Source of the DNA: an uncultured Eubacteriales bacterium
GTDB taxonomy: Bacteria > Bacillota > Clostridia > Oscillospirales > CAG-272
Assembly (NCBI GenBank): GCA_934401725.1
Contig: CAKRSS010000033.1
Coordinates: 1-22,878 of the forward strand
Length of the DNA stretch: 22,878 nucleotides
Direction of reading: 5' to 3'
Under the pieces are notes generated by a model. It was not told the DNA's origin, made no database searches, and was given only the letters and a program-made list of their open reading frames with translations. The first letter of the stretch is position 1; each line of letters starts with the position of its first letter. This document shows positions 14,154 through 21,404 of the stretch, piece after piece. The translations under genes and the position numbers were made by a program.

Positions 14154-14172
14154 GGCGGCAAGCGCCGCCTTT
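14154..14172 (+). terminator. Weak hairpin between convergent genes
   Basis: GGCGGC-AAGC-GCCGCC is followed by only three T. It could weakly end the cassette transcript. Confidence 0.4.
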
Positions 14173-14186
14173 CAGCGGACAATCAT
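14170..14186 (+). repeat. Right copy of 17-bp direct repeat
   Basis: It is identical to 13044-13060. It contains the stop codon and the last four codons of the leftward gene at 14172-14552. An insertion targeting this point would leave that gene's reading frame whole. Confidence 0.85.
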
Positions 14187-14552
14187 ATCAATCACGACGA
14201 GCAGCAGCGCGAGGCAGTTGACTGCGAGCGCGCAGATGGAAATTTTGCGTATCCAGCCGATCTCGCAGGGCTTTGCGACGTTGACGAGCGAGCAGATAAT
14301 GCCCGCTGTGCAGACAATCAGGCAGACGATGAATATCACGCCGTACAGCACCGCCGCGATGGCCTCGGCAAGGGGAGCCAGTGGGTGAGGCTGAGGCTCA
14401 ACTTCAGTGCTGCCGGTGTCACCGGGGTTTTCACCGTCGGATGCCCGACGTGCGAGGGTGATGAGGTCGTCCGCAGCGCCGACGATTATCACGACAGACA
14501 TGGCGGCGAGCATCACGCAAAGAGCGAACGCAACTATTCGGGAGGCCTTCAT
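14172..14552 (-). CDS. Hypothetical membrane protein
   Basis: The 126-residue product has an N-terminal membrane helix or signal (about residues 5-25), an acidic Pro-rich linker (DGENPGDTGSTEVEPQPHP) and two further membrane helices (about 60-90 and 103-124). I do not recognise a family. The ATG at 14552 is chosen because GGAGG precedes it; a frame extending to 14606 would run far into the PAP2 gene. It overlaps the PAP2 stop by four bases, so it is translationally coupled to PAP2 and probably acts with it at the membrane. Its last codons carry the right copy of the 17-bp repeat. Confidence 0.72.
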   Translation of the reverse strand: MKASRIVAFALCVMLAAMSVVIIVGAADDLITLARRASDGENPGDTGSTEVEPQPHPLAPLAEAIAAVLYGVIFIVCLIVCTAGIICSLVNVAKPCEIGWIRKISICALAVNCLALLLVVIDMIVR

Positions 14553-15481
14553 GATTTGCCTCCTTTCCCGGCAAGACGACAGAGCGGTCGGAACGTCATC
14601 GGCCACACAAGCGCGGCGAAGAGAATGAGCGCAGCGTAGCGTATGGCGTTTGCGGGCAGGAAGTCAGCGCCGAATATCAGCGTGAGGAGCCATTTGAGCC
14701 CGGATTTAAGTCCGATTGTGAGCGCGAGACCGCCCGCCAGCTTTATTGCCTGAACCCACCACACGGCCTGCGTCATGTAGCGTACGTACCGCCGCTCGAG
14801 TGGGTGCGCGATGCACATGCCGAGCGTGGCTCCGAGGAGCGAGTAGGCGTTTTTGCGACCGAACATATAATTTTCCGCGTCGAGGTCGGCGGGGAAGCGA
14901 TAGAGCTCGACGAAGAGAGTGTATACGACCGTCAGTGCGAGCATGGAGATGAAGAGGTATATCAGCTTATCTTCGTGTCGGCCAAAACACTTCATGAGCG
15001 GTACGCCGACCGCCACCAGTGCCAGCGCGATAGCAAACGACACTCCGACGTCAAGCGGCGTGTGCACGCCGAGGTACATGCGCGAGAGCGGCACGAGCAA
15101 AAGCAGCGCGATGCTGACCGCGCGGACCCAGCGCCGCGTTGTCGTCGCCGCGACACTGCCGAACGTGCCGACCGAGTTCTGCGTGTGGCCCGAGGGGAAG
15201 GAGTAGCCGGTCGCACCGGCGCGCGCGCCCTCGACTATCGTGAAGTCGTGGTCGAGTATCCACGGGCGGGGAATGCGGAACAGCAGCTTGAGCGCAAGGT
15301 TTATGACCGTGCCGACAAGCCCGACGCTGAGCACAAGGTAGCCGCGCGTTTTGTCAACGCACCAGAAAAGCAGCAGCGCGAGCACGAGAAACGCCGTCTC
15401 GCTTCCGAGAACGGTCAGGGCGAGCATTATGGCGTTGAGAAACGGTGTGCGTATGCTCTCAAAAAAGTAGAGAAGCTCCAT
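14549..15481 (-). CDS. PAP2-family membrane phosphatase
   Basis: The 310-residue integral membrane protein carries all three PAP2 catalytic motifs. KLLFRIPRP (65-73) is the KxxxxxxRP motif, PSGH is at 96-99, and SRMYLGVHTPLD (133-144) supplies the nucleophile-side histidine and aspartate. Such enzymes remove phosphate from lipid phosphates, for instance undecaprenyl pyrophosphate or phosphatidic acid; the substrate here cannot be told from sequence. The rest of the protein consists of further membrane helices and is longer than minimal PAP2 enzymes of about 200 residues. GGAGG lies five bases before the ATG, and a good promoter lies upstream. Confidence 0.92.
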   Translation of the reverse strand: MELLYFFESIRTPFLNAIMLALTVLGSETAFLVLALLLFWCVDKTRGYLVLSVGLVGTVINLALKLLFRIPRPWILDHDFTIVEGARAGATGYSFPSGHTQNSVGTFGSVAATTTRRWVRAVSIALLLLVPLSRMYLGVHTPLDVGVSFAIALALVAVGVPLMKCFGRHEDKLIYLFISMLALTVVYTLFVELYRFPADLDAENYMFGRKNAYSLLGATLGMCIAHPLERRYVRYMTQAVWWVQAIKLAGGLALTIGLKSGLKWLLTLIFGADFLPANAIRYAALILFAALVWPMTFRPLCRLAGKGGKS

Positions 15482-15547
15482 ATTGACCTCCGTGGGCGTC
15501 TCCGCGCATTCGCAGATTGCGCGGCGGCGTCTTTTGTAATCATGTAT

Positions 15548-15576
15548 ATTTTATCATTTCCGTTTTTCATTGTCAA
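15548..15576 (-). promoter_or_regulatory. Promoter of the PAP2 operon
   Basis: TTGACA, a 17-base spacer and TAAAAT read on the minus strand about 65 bases before the PAP2 start. It is divergent from the lipoprotein promoter 24 bases away. Confidence 0.78.
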
Positions 15577-15600
15577 TACGAGTGCTGCGAGAACTTTTTG

Positions 15601-15629
15601 TTGACAGCGGCGGCGTGCAGTGATAAAAT
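15601..15629 (+). promoter_or_regulatory. Promoter of the phosphodiester-glycosidase lipoprotein
   Basis: TTGACA, a 17-base spacer and TAAAAT lie 29 bases before the start codon. Confidence 0.78.
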
Positions 15630-15658
15630 ATAGATGAAGAAACTTTTAGGAGGCTGAT

Positions 15659-17467
15659 ATGAAAAAATACCGACGTGCCTGTCTCGCTCTCGCGATTTTA
15701 CTGCTGCTCTCCTCTTGCGCCCGCGGCGAGGACGAGCTTGTGACCACTACTCCGGGCCCCGCATCGGATACCGCGCCGTCCTCTGAGACATCGCAGGACA
15801 CAACGACCGTAGCACATGAACTGGCGCTCAGCGCCGGATACTCGATAGTCCGCCCGGATGCGTCAACGAAGCAGGAAACCAGTGCGCTCGTCTTGATACG
15901 CGAGGCCATGGAGGCGGCGGGCTTCAGCGTCGGCGTCAAGACCGACTGGCTCAACCCTCGCAAGGATGAGCAGCCGGGCGAGTACGAGATACTTGTCGGC
16001 GCGACCAACCGCGAGGAGAGCCGTGCGGTGCTTGCTGAGCTCGATTCAATATACGACTACACTGTGCGTGTGGTCGGAAATAAGGTGGTTGTCGTCGGCG
16101 GGGGCGGCACGGCAACGCTCCGCGCGGCAGAGTATTTTGCAGGAATTGTCGCCGAGCTTCGGGACGGGGTGCTTGCGGCCGACCTTCTATACAATGGCCG
16201 CTGCACTGAGGAGGACATGATTGTTCATCTCAAAGATGAGGTTGACTGCACCTTCACAACCATTTGTGAGGGCGTGACGAGCACACACTACTCGCTTTCC
16301 GCTGACAGCAAATACGGCCAGCAGGACATCACAGTAGTGGAATTTAATCCGCGTCAGCGAAATCTTTATTTCGATGTGATTTCCGGAGGCACATATGCTA
16401 CAACTCTTAAAACCGTTTCAGCAACCGTCAAAACCTTCAACGAAAATAACGGTCAAGGGAAGCGAGCCGTTGTTGCTGTCAACGGCGACCTTTGGATGGT
16501 ATCCTACGCGCATGCGAGAGTTCTCGGCAAGGGGACGTCGTACAAAAATTGTTCCGACCCGGTTGTCAAAAAGTCACTTACCGTTCCGCGTGGCTTTGAC
16601 ATGTATGACGGTGAGATAATCACCTCGGCTCATATGAAGCAGGAAACGCCGTACGAGGGCGATTTCTACTCGTTCGGTATTACCGACGACGGCACGGCAG
16701 TGCTCGGAAACCCGCAGGTCGGCATAAAAATTGCAAACAAGACCACCGGCGTCATCGTCTCCGGCGACGGCATAAACCGCCTCCCTGCGAACAACGCGCT
16801 GGTCATGTACACGGATAAGCTGTCGAACAACTACGCGCTTGACGACGCCTACGAGGTCGTCATCGACTGCGGCTACGATTACGTTGTGCGCCACGGCGAG
16901 ACGATAACGGGCAAGGTCACCGCGATAAAAAAGTCGGGGGAGAGCAGTGCGCCCGAGTTCAAACAGAATCGCATAATCTTCACCGCACGCGGCAGCCGGA
17001 TCGATCGCCTGACAGGCTTTGGTGTCGGCGACAGCGTAGAGATTTCAATCAACGTCACAGACAAGATGGGTAACAGTGCCGTGTGGCAGGGCATGCGCAA
17101 TGCCGTCGGCGGTCATTTGCCGATCGTCATTGGCGGCAAATCCACGGACATAAGTGACAGTAGCCGTTATCCTATGACCGTACTGGGTATAAAAGACAAC
17201 GGCAACGTCGTCATGATAACCTACGACGGGCGTCAGTCCGGCTACGCGGTGGGATTCAAAAACAGCGACGCCGACGAGCTGTGCCTTGAACTCGGCGTCG
17301 CGACGGCGTTCTTCCTGGACGGCGGCGGAAGCGCGACCATGGTTCAGCTGGTCGGCGACGAATACAAGCTGATAAACCGCCCGTCCGACAAGCAGTCGAA
17401 CGGCGAATACGGCCAGCCGCGAACGGTGGTGAACACCGTTATACTGTCGGTCGGGCCTGAAAAATAA
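15659..17467 (+). CDS. Surface lipoprotein with phosphodiester glycosidase (NAGPA-type) domain
   Basis: The 602-residue product has a lipoprotein signal with lipobox LSSC (Cys20) and a Thr/Ser-rich linker to about residue 50. A domain at about 55-190 contains YSIVRP, TDW, EILVG, TNREESR and AAEYF and is shared with the lipoprotein at 11059. The C-terminal domain resembles the phosphodiester glycosidase family (NAGPA, the uncovering enzyme). It has an AVVAVNGDLW strand, NAVGGHLPIVIGG, YPMTVLGIKDNG and the catalytic-region signature DGGGSATM starting near Asp554. Bacterial members are thought to cleave sugar-1-phosphodiesters in cell-wall or exopolysaccharides; the substrate here is unknown. 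AGGAGG precedes the ATG. The next gene, ttcA, follows after 49 bases. Confidence 0.9.
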   Translation: MKKYRRACLALAILLLLSSCARGEDELVTTTPGPASDTAPSSETSQDTTTVAHELALSAGYSIVRPDASTKQETSALVLIREAMEAAGFSVGVKTDWLNPRKDEQPGEYEILVGATNREESRAVLAELDSIYDYTVRVVGNKVVVVGGGGTATLRAAEYFAGIVAELRDGVLAADLLYNGRCTEEDMIVHLKDEVDCTFTTICEGVTSTHYSLSADSKYGQQDITVVEFNPRQRNLYFDVISGGTYATTLKTVSATVKTFNENNGQGKRAVVAVNGDLWMVSYAHARVLGKGTSYKNCSDPVVKKSLTVPRGFDMYDGEIITSAHMKQETPYEGDFYSFGITDDGTAVLGNPQVGIKIANKTTGVIVSGDGINRLPANNALVMYTDKLSNNYALDDAYEVVIDCGYDYVVRHGETITGKVTAIKKSGESSAPEFKQNRIIFTARGSRIDRLTGFGVGDSVEISINVTDKMGNSAVWQGMRNAVGGHLPIVIGGKSTDISDSSRYPMTVLGIKDNGNVVMITYDGRQSGYAVGFKNSDADELCLELGVATAFFLDGGGSATMVQLVGDEYKLINRPSDKQSNGEYGQPRTVVNTVILSVGPEK

Positions 17468-17473
17468 GCTCAG

Positions 17474-17500
17474 GGCGTCGCCGCGCAATGCGGTGACGCC
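17474..17500 (+). repeat. 27-bp palindromic hairpin between lipoprotein and ttcA
   Basis: An 11-bp stem (GGCGTCGCCGC with GCGGTGACGCC, one G-U in RNA) encloses a GCAAT loop. No T run follows, so it is not a classical terminator. Its arm resembles the terminal sequence of the MITE-like elements (GGCATCACCACGCAAT). Confidence 0.65.
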
Positions 17501-17516
17501 GCAGAAAAGAGACTGT

Positions 17517-18275
17517 ATGGACAACATAAAACGCGTACTCAGCTACACACGTCGTGCTATCGACGACTACAAAATGATAAGCGCCGGCGACCGCATAGCC
17601 GTCGGCATATCCGGCGGAAAGGACTCGCTGACCATGCTTTGCGCGCTCGCTGAGCTCCGCCGCTTCTACCCCGAGCCGTTCGAGCTTGTGGCGATAACAG
17701 TCGGCATGGGTCTTGAGGGCATGGATTTCTCCGGGGTTACGGCGCTGTGCGAGCGCCTTGACGTGCCCTATCACACCGTCGAGACCGAGATTGCGCACAT
17801 CATTTTCGACGTGCGCAAGGAGACAAACCCCTGCTCGCTGTGCGCAAAAATGCGGCGCGGCGCGCTTCATAACGCGGCGCAGCAGTTCGGGTGCAATAAG
17901 GTCGCGCTCGGGCATCACTTTGACGACGTCGTCGAGACGTTTATGCTCAATCTGTTTTTTGAGGGACGGCTCGGCTGCTTCCAGCCCGTCACCTACCTCT
18001 CGCGGCGGGATCTTTACCTGATACGCCCCATGATATACATGCCGGAGAAGGATGTGCGGTACTTCGCGAATAAGGCGGAGCTGCCAGTCGTCAAGTCGAC
18101 CTGCCCCGAGGACGGCGTGACCGAGCGCGAGGAGATGAAAAAGCTGCTGTCCACACTCGAGCGGCAGAACCGCGGACTGCGTTACCGTATATTCGGCGCA
18201 ATCCAGCGCGGCGGCATCGACGGCTTCCGCGAGTTCGGACGTATGCAGGGGATAAAAGAATATTCGGAAGAATAA
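17517..18275 (+). CDS. ttcA: TtcA-like tRNA 2-thiolation protein
   Basis: This is a PP-loop ATPase that adenylates a tRNA base for sulfur insertion; TtcA makes 2-thiocytidine at position 32. The 252-residue product has the PP-loop SGGKDS (32-37), CSLC at 106-109, GHHFDDVVET near 132-141 and a third cysteine in KSTCPED (Cys196). C106, C109 and C196 match the three-cysteine ligand set for the [4Fe-4S] cluster of TtcA. The start at 17517 is chosen because the MDNIKRVLSY opening fits the family, although the ribosome site (AAAAGAG) is weak; an ATG at 17493 lies in a hairpin with no ribosome site. The gene symbol is by homology; a related TtcA-type paralogue cannot be excluded. Confidence 0.85.
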   Translation: MDNIKRVLSYTRRAIDDYKMISAGDRIAVGISGGKDSLTMLCALAELRRFYPEPFELVAITVGMGLEGMDFSGVTALCERLDVPYHTVETEIAHIIFDVRKETNPCSLCAKMRRGALHNAAQQFGCNKVALGHHFDDVVETFMLNLFFEGRLGCFQPVTYLSRRDLYLIRPMIYMPEKDVRYFANKAELPVVKSTCPEDGVTEREEMKKLLSTLERQNRGLRYRIFGAIQRGGIDGFREFGRMQGIKEYSEE

Positions 18276-18311
18276 AAAACGTCGGGCATCCACGGATGCC
18301 CGACGTTTTTT
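18275..18311 (+). terminator. Terminator after ttcA
   Basis: A perfect 12-bp stem ACGTCGGGCATC / GATGCCCGACGT with a CACG loop is followed by a run of T, directly after the stop codon. An A run on the left side makes it possibly bidirectional. Confidence 0.9.
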
Positions 18312-18390
18312 GCGGAAGAGGCGCGATGTCGTTTCGTTTGGTCGCGGTCGCAACATCGGCGGCTGATTTTGTGATACTGTACGCGTCACG

Positions 18391-18674
18391 TTGTTCGGCC
18401 GTACTTTCGGTTCACGTCGCCCCCATTTTGAAAGATTTTTGCGGACTCTTAAGGAGCTTTTTCCTGAAAAAGCGCCTGAAGGCATCACCACGCAATGCCC
18501 GAAGGCACACTTGCTTGCGCCTTTTCCGTCATACTTCACAAAAATCCTTGTCTGTAGCGCTGCTACAGCCTGCGGATGTTTGTTTCGTCTGACGAAAAAT
18601 TCGACTGCGCAATTGTACCATCGGAATTGCGCGTTGAAGCCTTAGTGGGGTCTGGGGCAAAGCCCCAGAATTCT
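18391..18674. repeat. Fourth copy of the intergenic repeat, interrupted by a MITE-like element
   Basis: From 18391 the sequence follows the repeat seen at 211-320 (CCCCATTTTGAAAGATTTTT, then a GGAGCTTTTT hairpin arm) up to AGCGCCTGA at 18479. After the 165-bp element it resumes at 18645 with GTGGGGTCTGGGGCAAAGCC, corresponding to the G-rich tail of the other copies. The gene-free stretch 18312-18673 otherwise shows nothing codable. Confidence 0.72.
18479..18643. mobile_element. MITE-like element with 18-bp imperfect terminal inverted repeats
   Basis: The 165-bp element runs from AAGGCATCACCACGCAAT to ATTGCGCGTTGAAGCCTT; the ends match as inverted repeats at 15 of 18 positions. Inside are stacked dyads: CTGTAGC-GCTACAG, TTTCGTC-GACGAAA and GCGCAATT-AATTGCGC. 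It encodes no protein. Its right 103 bp recur inverted at 13725-13827. It interrupts a different intergenic repeat, which argues for insertion. A target duplication could not be defined. Confidence 0.68.
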
Positions 18675-19438
18675 CAATACAGCTTACACCCCGCGTAGAC
18701 GGCCTCGGCCTCGGGGGTCATGACGCGGGCGAGAGAGCCGTCGACGGGGAGGCGGTAGAGAAGCAGGGCGGGGGTGAGCGTCAGCGAGGGCGCACCGCCG
18801 AGACGCGCCTCGACGAGTACCATGCAGGGCGGCGTCGCCGCGTCGGGCTGCACGAGCGTCATGCGCTTGGGCTCGAGCCGGTTTGAACGCAGCGCCTGCA
18901 TGAGGTCGGGCAGACGGTCGGGGCGGTAGACGCAGTAAAAGCGCCCGCCGTAGCGAAGCAGCCGTGCTCCCGCCGCGCAGAACGCGTCGATGTCCCCGGC
19001 CGTTTCGTGACGGGCGATATGCTTGAAGCTGTGCGCGCAGTCGCGCCCGTGGCCGTCCTTCATGTAGGGGGGATTGGTGAAGACAACGTCAAGCGTGCCG
19101 GTGTCGCGCCCGTGGCCGAGCGTGCGGATGTCGGCGGTGTGCTGGTCGATTACGTCGGCGAGCCCGTTGAGCGATATGTTGCGCGCGCCGAGCTCGGAGA
19201 ACTCGGGCTGGAGCTCGAAGGCGTCGATGTGGGCGAGCTTGCCCCGCGTCGCGGCGAGCATTGACACTATGCCCGTCCCCGAACCCAGCTCCGCGCCGCG
19301 CGCTCCCGGCTCGGGACGTATGAACGCCGCGAGCAGGTAGGCGTCGGTGCCGAAGGTAAGGCCGTTTTTTTTCTGTATGAGCCGCAGACGCTCGTTGACG
19401 ACGTCAAGTCGCTCGTCTGCGCTTAGCTGTACTTGCAT
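18674..19438 (-). CDS. TrmN6/YabB-type N6-adenine tRNA methyltransferase
   Basis: The 254-residue product is an S-adenosylmethionine-dependent methyltransferase. It has the family opening ERLRLIQKKNGLTFGTDAYLLAAF, the cofactor loop ELGSGTG (50-56), an acidic residue at the end of the second strand (FELQP, Glu75) and catalytic NPPY at 122-125, typical of exocyclic-amine adenine methylation. Homologues methylate A37 of tRNA-Val (E. coli TrmN6/YfiC) or are called YabB in Bacillus. Its place after holB and ricT matches Bacillus yabB. The ATG at 19438 has GAGGTG upstream. The last gene of its strand run, it ends beside the composite repeat. Confidence 0.9.
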   Translation of the reverse strand: MQVQLSADERLDVVNERLRLIQKKNGLTFGTDAYLLAAFIRPEPGARGAELGSGTGIVSMLAATRGKLAHIDAFELQPEFSELGARNISLNGLADVIDQHTADIRTLGHGRDTGTLDVVFTNPPYMKDGHGRDCAHSFKHIARHETAGDIDAFCAAGARLLRYGGRFYCVYRPDRLPDLMQALRSNRLEPKRMTLVQPDAATPPCMVLVEARLGGAPSLTLTPALLLYRLPVDGSLARVMTPEAEAVYAGCKLY

Positions 19439-19461
19439 TATATTCACCTCGGAACGGTAAT

Positions 19462-19494
19462 AGAAAAGCGGGACGGCCATTCAGCCGCCCCGCT
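19462..19494 (-). terminator. Terminator of the ferredoxin gene
   Basis: On the minus strand an 11-bp stem AGCGGGGCGGC / GCCGTCCCGCT (one G-U) is followed by TTTTCTATT. It separates the ferredoxin gene from the methyltransferase. Confidence 0.75.
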
Positions 19495-19512
19495 CCGGTT
19501 ATGTAACCGGGA

Positions 19513-19686
19513 TTACTCTGCCTTGGGTGCTCCAACAGGGCAGGCGTCAGCGCAGGAACCGCAGTCGATGCACTTGTCAGCGTCGATAACGTACTTGCCG
19601 TCCTTCTCGCTGATGGCCTCAACAGGGCAGTTTTCAGCGCATGCACCGCAAGCGATGCACTCGTCTTCAGTAATCTTGTATGCCAT
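19513..19686 (-). CDS. 2[4Fe-4S] ferredoxin
   Basis: The product is a 57-residue clostridial-type ferredoxin. It has two canonical cluster motifs, CIACGACAENCP (starting at Cys10) and CIDCGSCADACP (starting at Cys39), flanked by MAYKITED and the closing PVGAPKAE. It is a low-potential electron carrier. In this organism a protein of this class would be the natural donor to the Rnf complex encoded at 527-5533, although which ferredoxin feeds Rnf is not shown by sequence. GGAGG lies nine bases before the ATG. It has its own promoter and terminator, so it is probably a separate, well-expressed unit within the holB-ricT-trmN6 neighbourhood. Confidence 0.97.
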   Translation of the reverse strand: MAYKITEDECIACGACAENCPVEAISEKDGKYVIDADKCIDCGSCADACPVGAPKAE

Positions 19687-19717
19687 CTTGAATTACCTCC
19701 AATAGAATTATGACACC

Positions 19718-19746
19718 ATTGTATCATATAAATCGTTTTTTTGCAA
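19718..19746 (-). promoter_or_regulatory. Promoter of the ferredoxin gene
   Basis: TTGCAA, a 17-base spacer and TACAAT read on the minus strand about 32 bases before the ferredoxin start, in the gap after ricT. Confidence 0.72.
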
Positions 19747-19778
19747 CGGGTATTTTGCATTTTCCTTAAATTTTCGCA

Positions 19779-21371
19779 TTAATCGCTGCTTCCCGTGTCC
19801 TCGTTTTTGTCGTCGGACTGGCGGGAGCGACTGATGACGGTCACGTCGTCGCGGTGGAACAGCTTGAAAACGGTCTCCTGCTTGGCACTGTCGACGATTT
19901 TGACCTTGACGAGCCCCGCGAGCGGGTTGACCTCGGTGACGACGCCGTTTCCATCGGGTGTGCGCACCTGTGAGTCGACGGGCGGCGTCAGACGCAGCTC
20001 GGCCTCGTAGGTGTCGTTTTCGTAGCGCAGGCAGCACATCAGACGGCCGCACGCGCCCGAGATTTTGTTCGAGTTGAGCGACAGATTCTGTTCCTTGGCC
20101 ATCTTGATCGAGACCTGAACAAAATCGGAAAGAAAGCTGGCGCAGCAGAGCGGACGGCCGCAAGTGCCGAGTCCGCCGAGCAGCTTTGCCTCGTCGCGTA
20201 TGCCTATCTGACGCAGTTCAATCCTCGTGCGGAAGACCGACGCGAGATCCTTGACCAGCTCGCGGAAGTCGACGCGGCCGGCCGAGGTGAAGTAGAACAG
20301 CAACTTGGAGTTGTCAAAGGTGTACTGCGCGTCGACAAGCTTCATGTCGAGACCGTGTTTGGCGATTTTTTCCTGACACAGCGCAAAGGCGTCTTTTTCC
20401 TTCTGACGGTTCTGAAGGTTGTGCGCCTCGTCCTCGCGGGTGGCAGGGCGGATCATGGGGCGCAGCGGTTGGACTATATCCGCGGCGGAAACGCGTCTGT
20501 TCGGGGTGCTGACCTCGCCGAACTCGGGGCCGCGCGCCGTCTCGACGATGGCGTTGTCTCCTCTGTTCATGATTATATTGCCGGGCGAGAAGTAATATAC
20601 CTTGGTCGATTTGCGGAAGCGCACGCCGATGACCTCGACGGCGTCCGGATCGTTCATCGGAACCTCGCGGGGCTCGGGCGTGTCGAAGTCGAATGCCGAG
20701 AGGTCGGGGTCGCCGACCTTGACAGTCACGCCGGGCGCAGGGGAGGGGATGGGCTCGGGGGCCGAGAAGAAAATCACCTCGGGGGCGAGATCGTCGCCCG
20801 CGTCCGCACGCTCGCGCGTGTAGTTTATCGGGCGTCCGGCCGAGCGCTGTACGCGCATCGGGGACACGCGCTGAGTCTGCGGCGCATTGTCGCGCAGAGA
20901 TACGGTTGACTGGCACTGGTTGGCCTCGCGCTGATTTGTGTCGCACTGTGCCGCGTCGCGCTGTGCGGTCTCTGCGTCGGATTGCTGCCGCCCCAGACGC
21001 TGACGGTTGTTCTGACGGCGGTTGTTCGGCCGCCCCTGTCTATGGCGCTGATTTTGCGGTTTCTGATGGGAGGCCGCGCCATCGGCAGACTGCGCCTTCT
21101 GACGGTCATTCTTCTCGTTCTGCGTATTCTGTCCGTTCTGCGCATTCACAGTGTTTGCCGCAGGTGCATTCGAAGCGTTTGCTGCGGGCTGTGAGCTCTG
21201 ATTCTGCGCGTCGCCAGCGGCCTGCGTCTCGCGGCCGTCGCGATTGTCGCGGTTTGGACGGCGGTGACGGTTGTAACGGTTATGGCGCGGCGCGCCCTGA
21301 CGTCCCGAGCCCGACTGCTCGGACTTTTCGACGGTGGGATTGTTATTCTGATTTTTATTGTTATTTTCCAT
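19779..21371 (-). CDS. ricT: RicT (YaaT) PSP1-domain protein with long disordered N-terminus
   Basis: The C-terminal part (about residues 240-515) is the PSP1/RicT domain. It has VIGVRFRKSTKVYYF, GPEFGEV, FYFTSAGRVDFRELVKDLA, the cysteine-rich GGLGTCGRPLCCASFL and KISGACGRLMCCLRYE. In Bacillus, RicT works with RicA and RicF as an iron-sulfur complex affecting RNA processing and development; the cluster-binding cysteines are in these motifs. The first 240 or so residues are low-complexity, rich in Asn, Gln, Arg and Ala (QNNNP, RHNRYNRHRRPNRD, GRPNNRRQNNRQR), roughly doubling the usual 275-residue length. The ATG at 21371 has AAAGGTG six bases upstream; a GTG three codons earlier is an alternative. 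Confidence 0.93.
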   Translation of the reverse strand: MENNNKNQNNNPTVEKSEQSGSGRQGAPRHNRYNRHRRPNRDNRDGRETQAAGDAQNQSSQPAANASNAPAANTVNAQNGQNTQNEKNDRQKAQSADGAASHQKPQNQRHRQGRPNNRRQNNRQRLGRQQSDAETAQRDAAQCDTNQREANQCQSTVSLRDNAPQTQRVSPMRVQRSAGRPINYTRERADAGDDLAPEVIFFSAPEPIPSPAPGVTVKVGDPDLSAFDFDTPEPREVPMNDPDAVEVIGVRFRKSTKVYYFSPGNIIMNRGDNAIVETARGPEFGEVSTPNRRVSAADIVQPLRPMIRPATREDEAHNLQNRQKEKDAFALCQEKIAKHGLDMKLVDAQYTFDNSKLLFYFTSAGRVDFRELVKDLASVFRTRIELRQIGIRDEAKLLGGLGTCGRPLCCASFLSDFVQVSIKMAKEQNLSLNSNKISGACGRLMCCLRYENDTYEAELRLTPPVDSQVRTPDGNGVVTEVNPLAGLVKVKIVDSAKQETVFKLFHRDDVTVISRSRQSDDKNEDTGSSD

Positions 21372-21404
21372 TTTGTACACCTTTCATTGTTTTATGTGAT
21401 GACG

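Noticed and set aside
13061..14169. Possible 9-bp inverted repeat (GCTTGCCGC at 13065, GCGGCAAGC at 14155) as transposon ends of the cassette
   Set aside because: The arms lie at unequal distances from the 17-bp repeats and the right one is part of a local GC-rich hairpin, so chance is likely.
17439..18539. 366-codon minus-strand frame spanning ttcA and the composite repeat
   Set aside because: It is antisense to ttcA over most of its length, its N-terminal part is repeat sequence, and it crosses a strong terminator.
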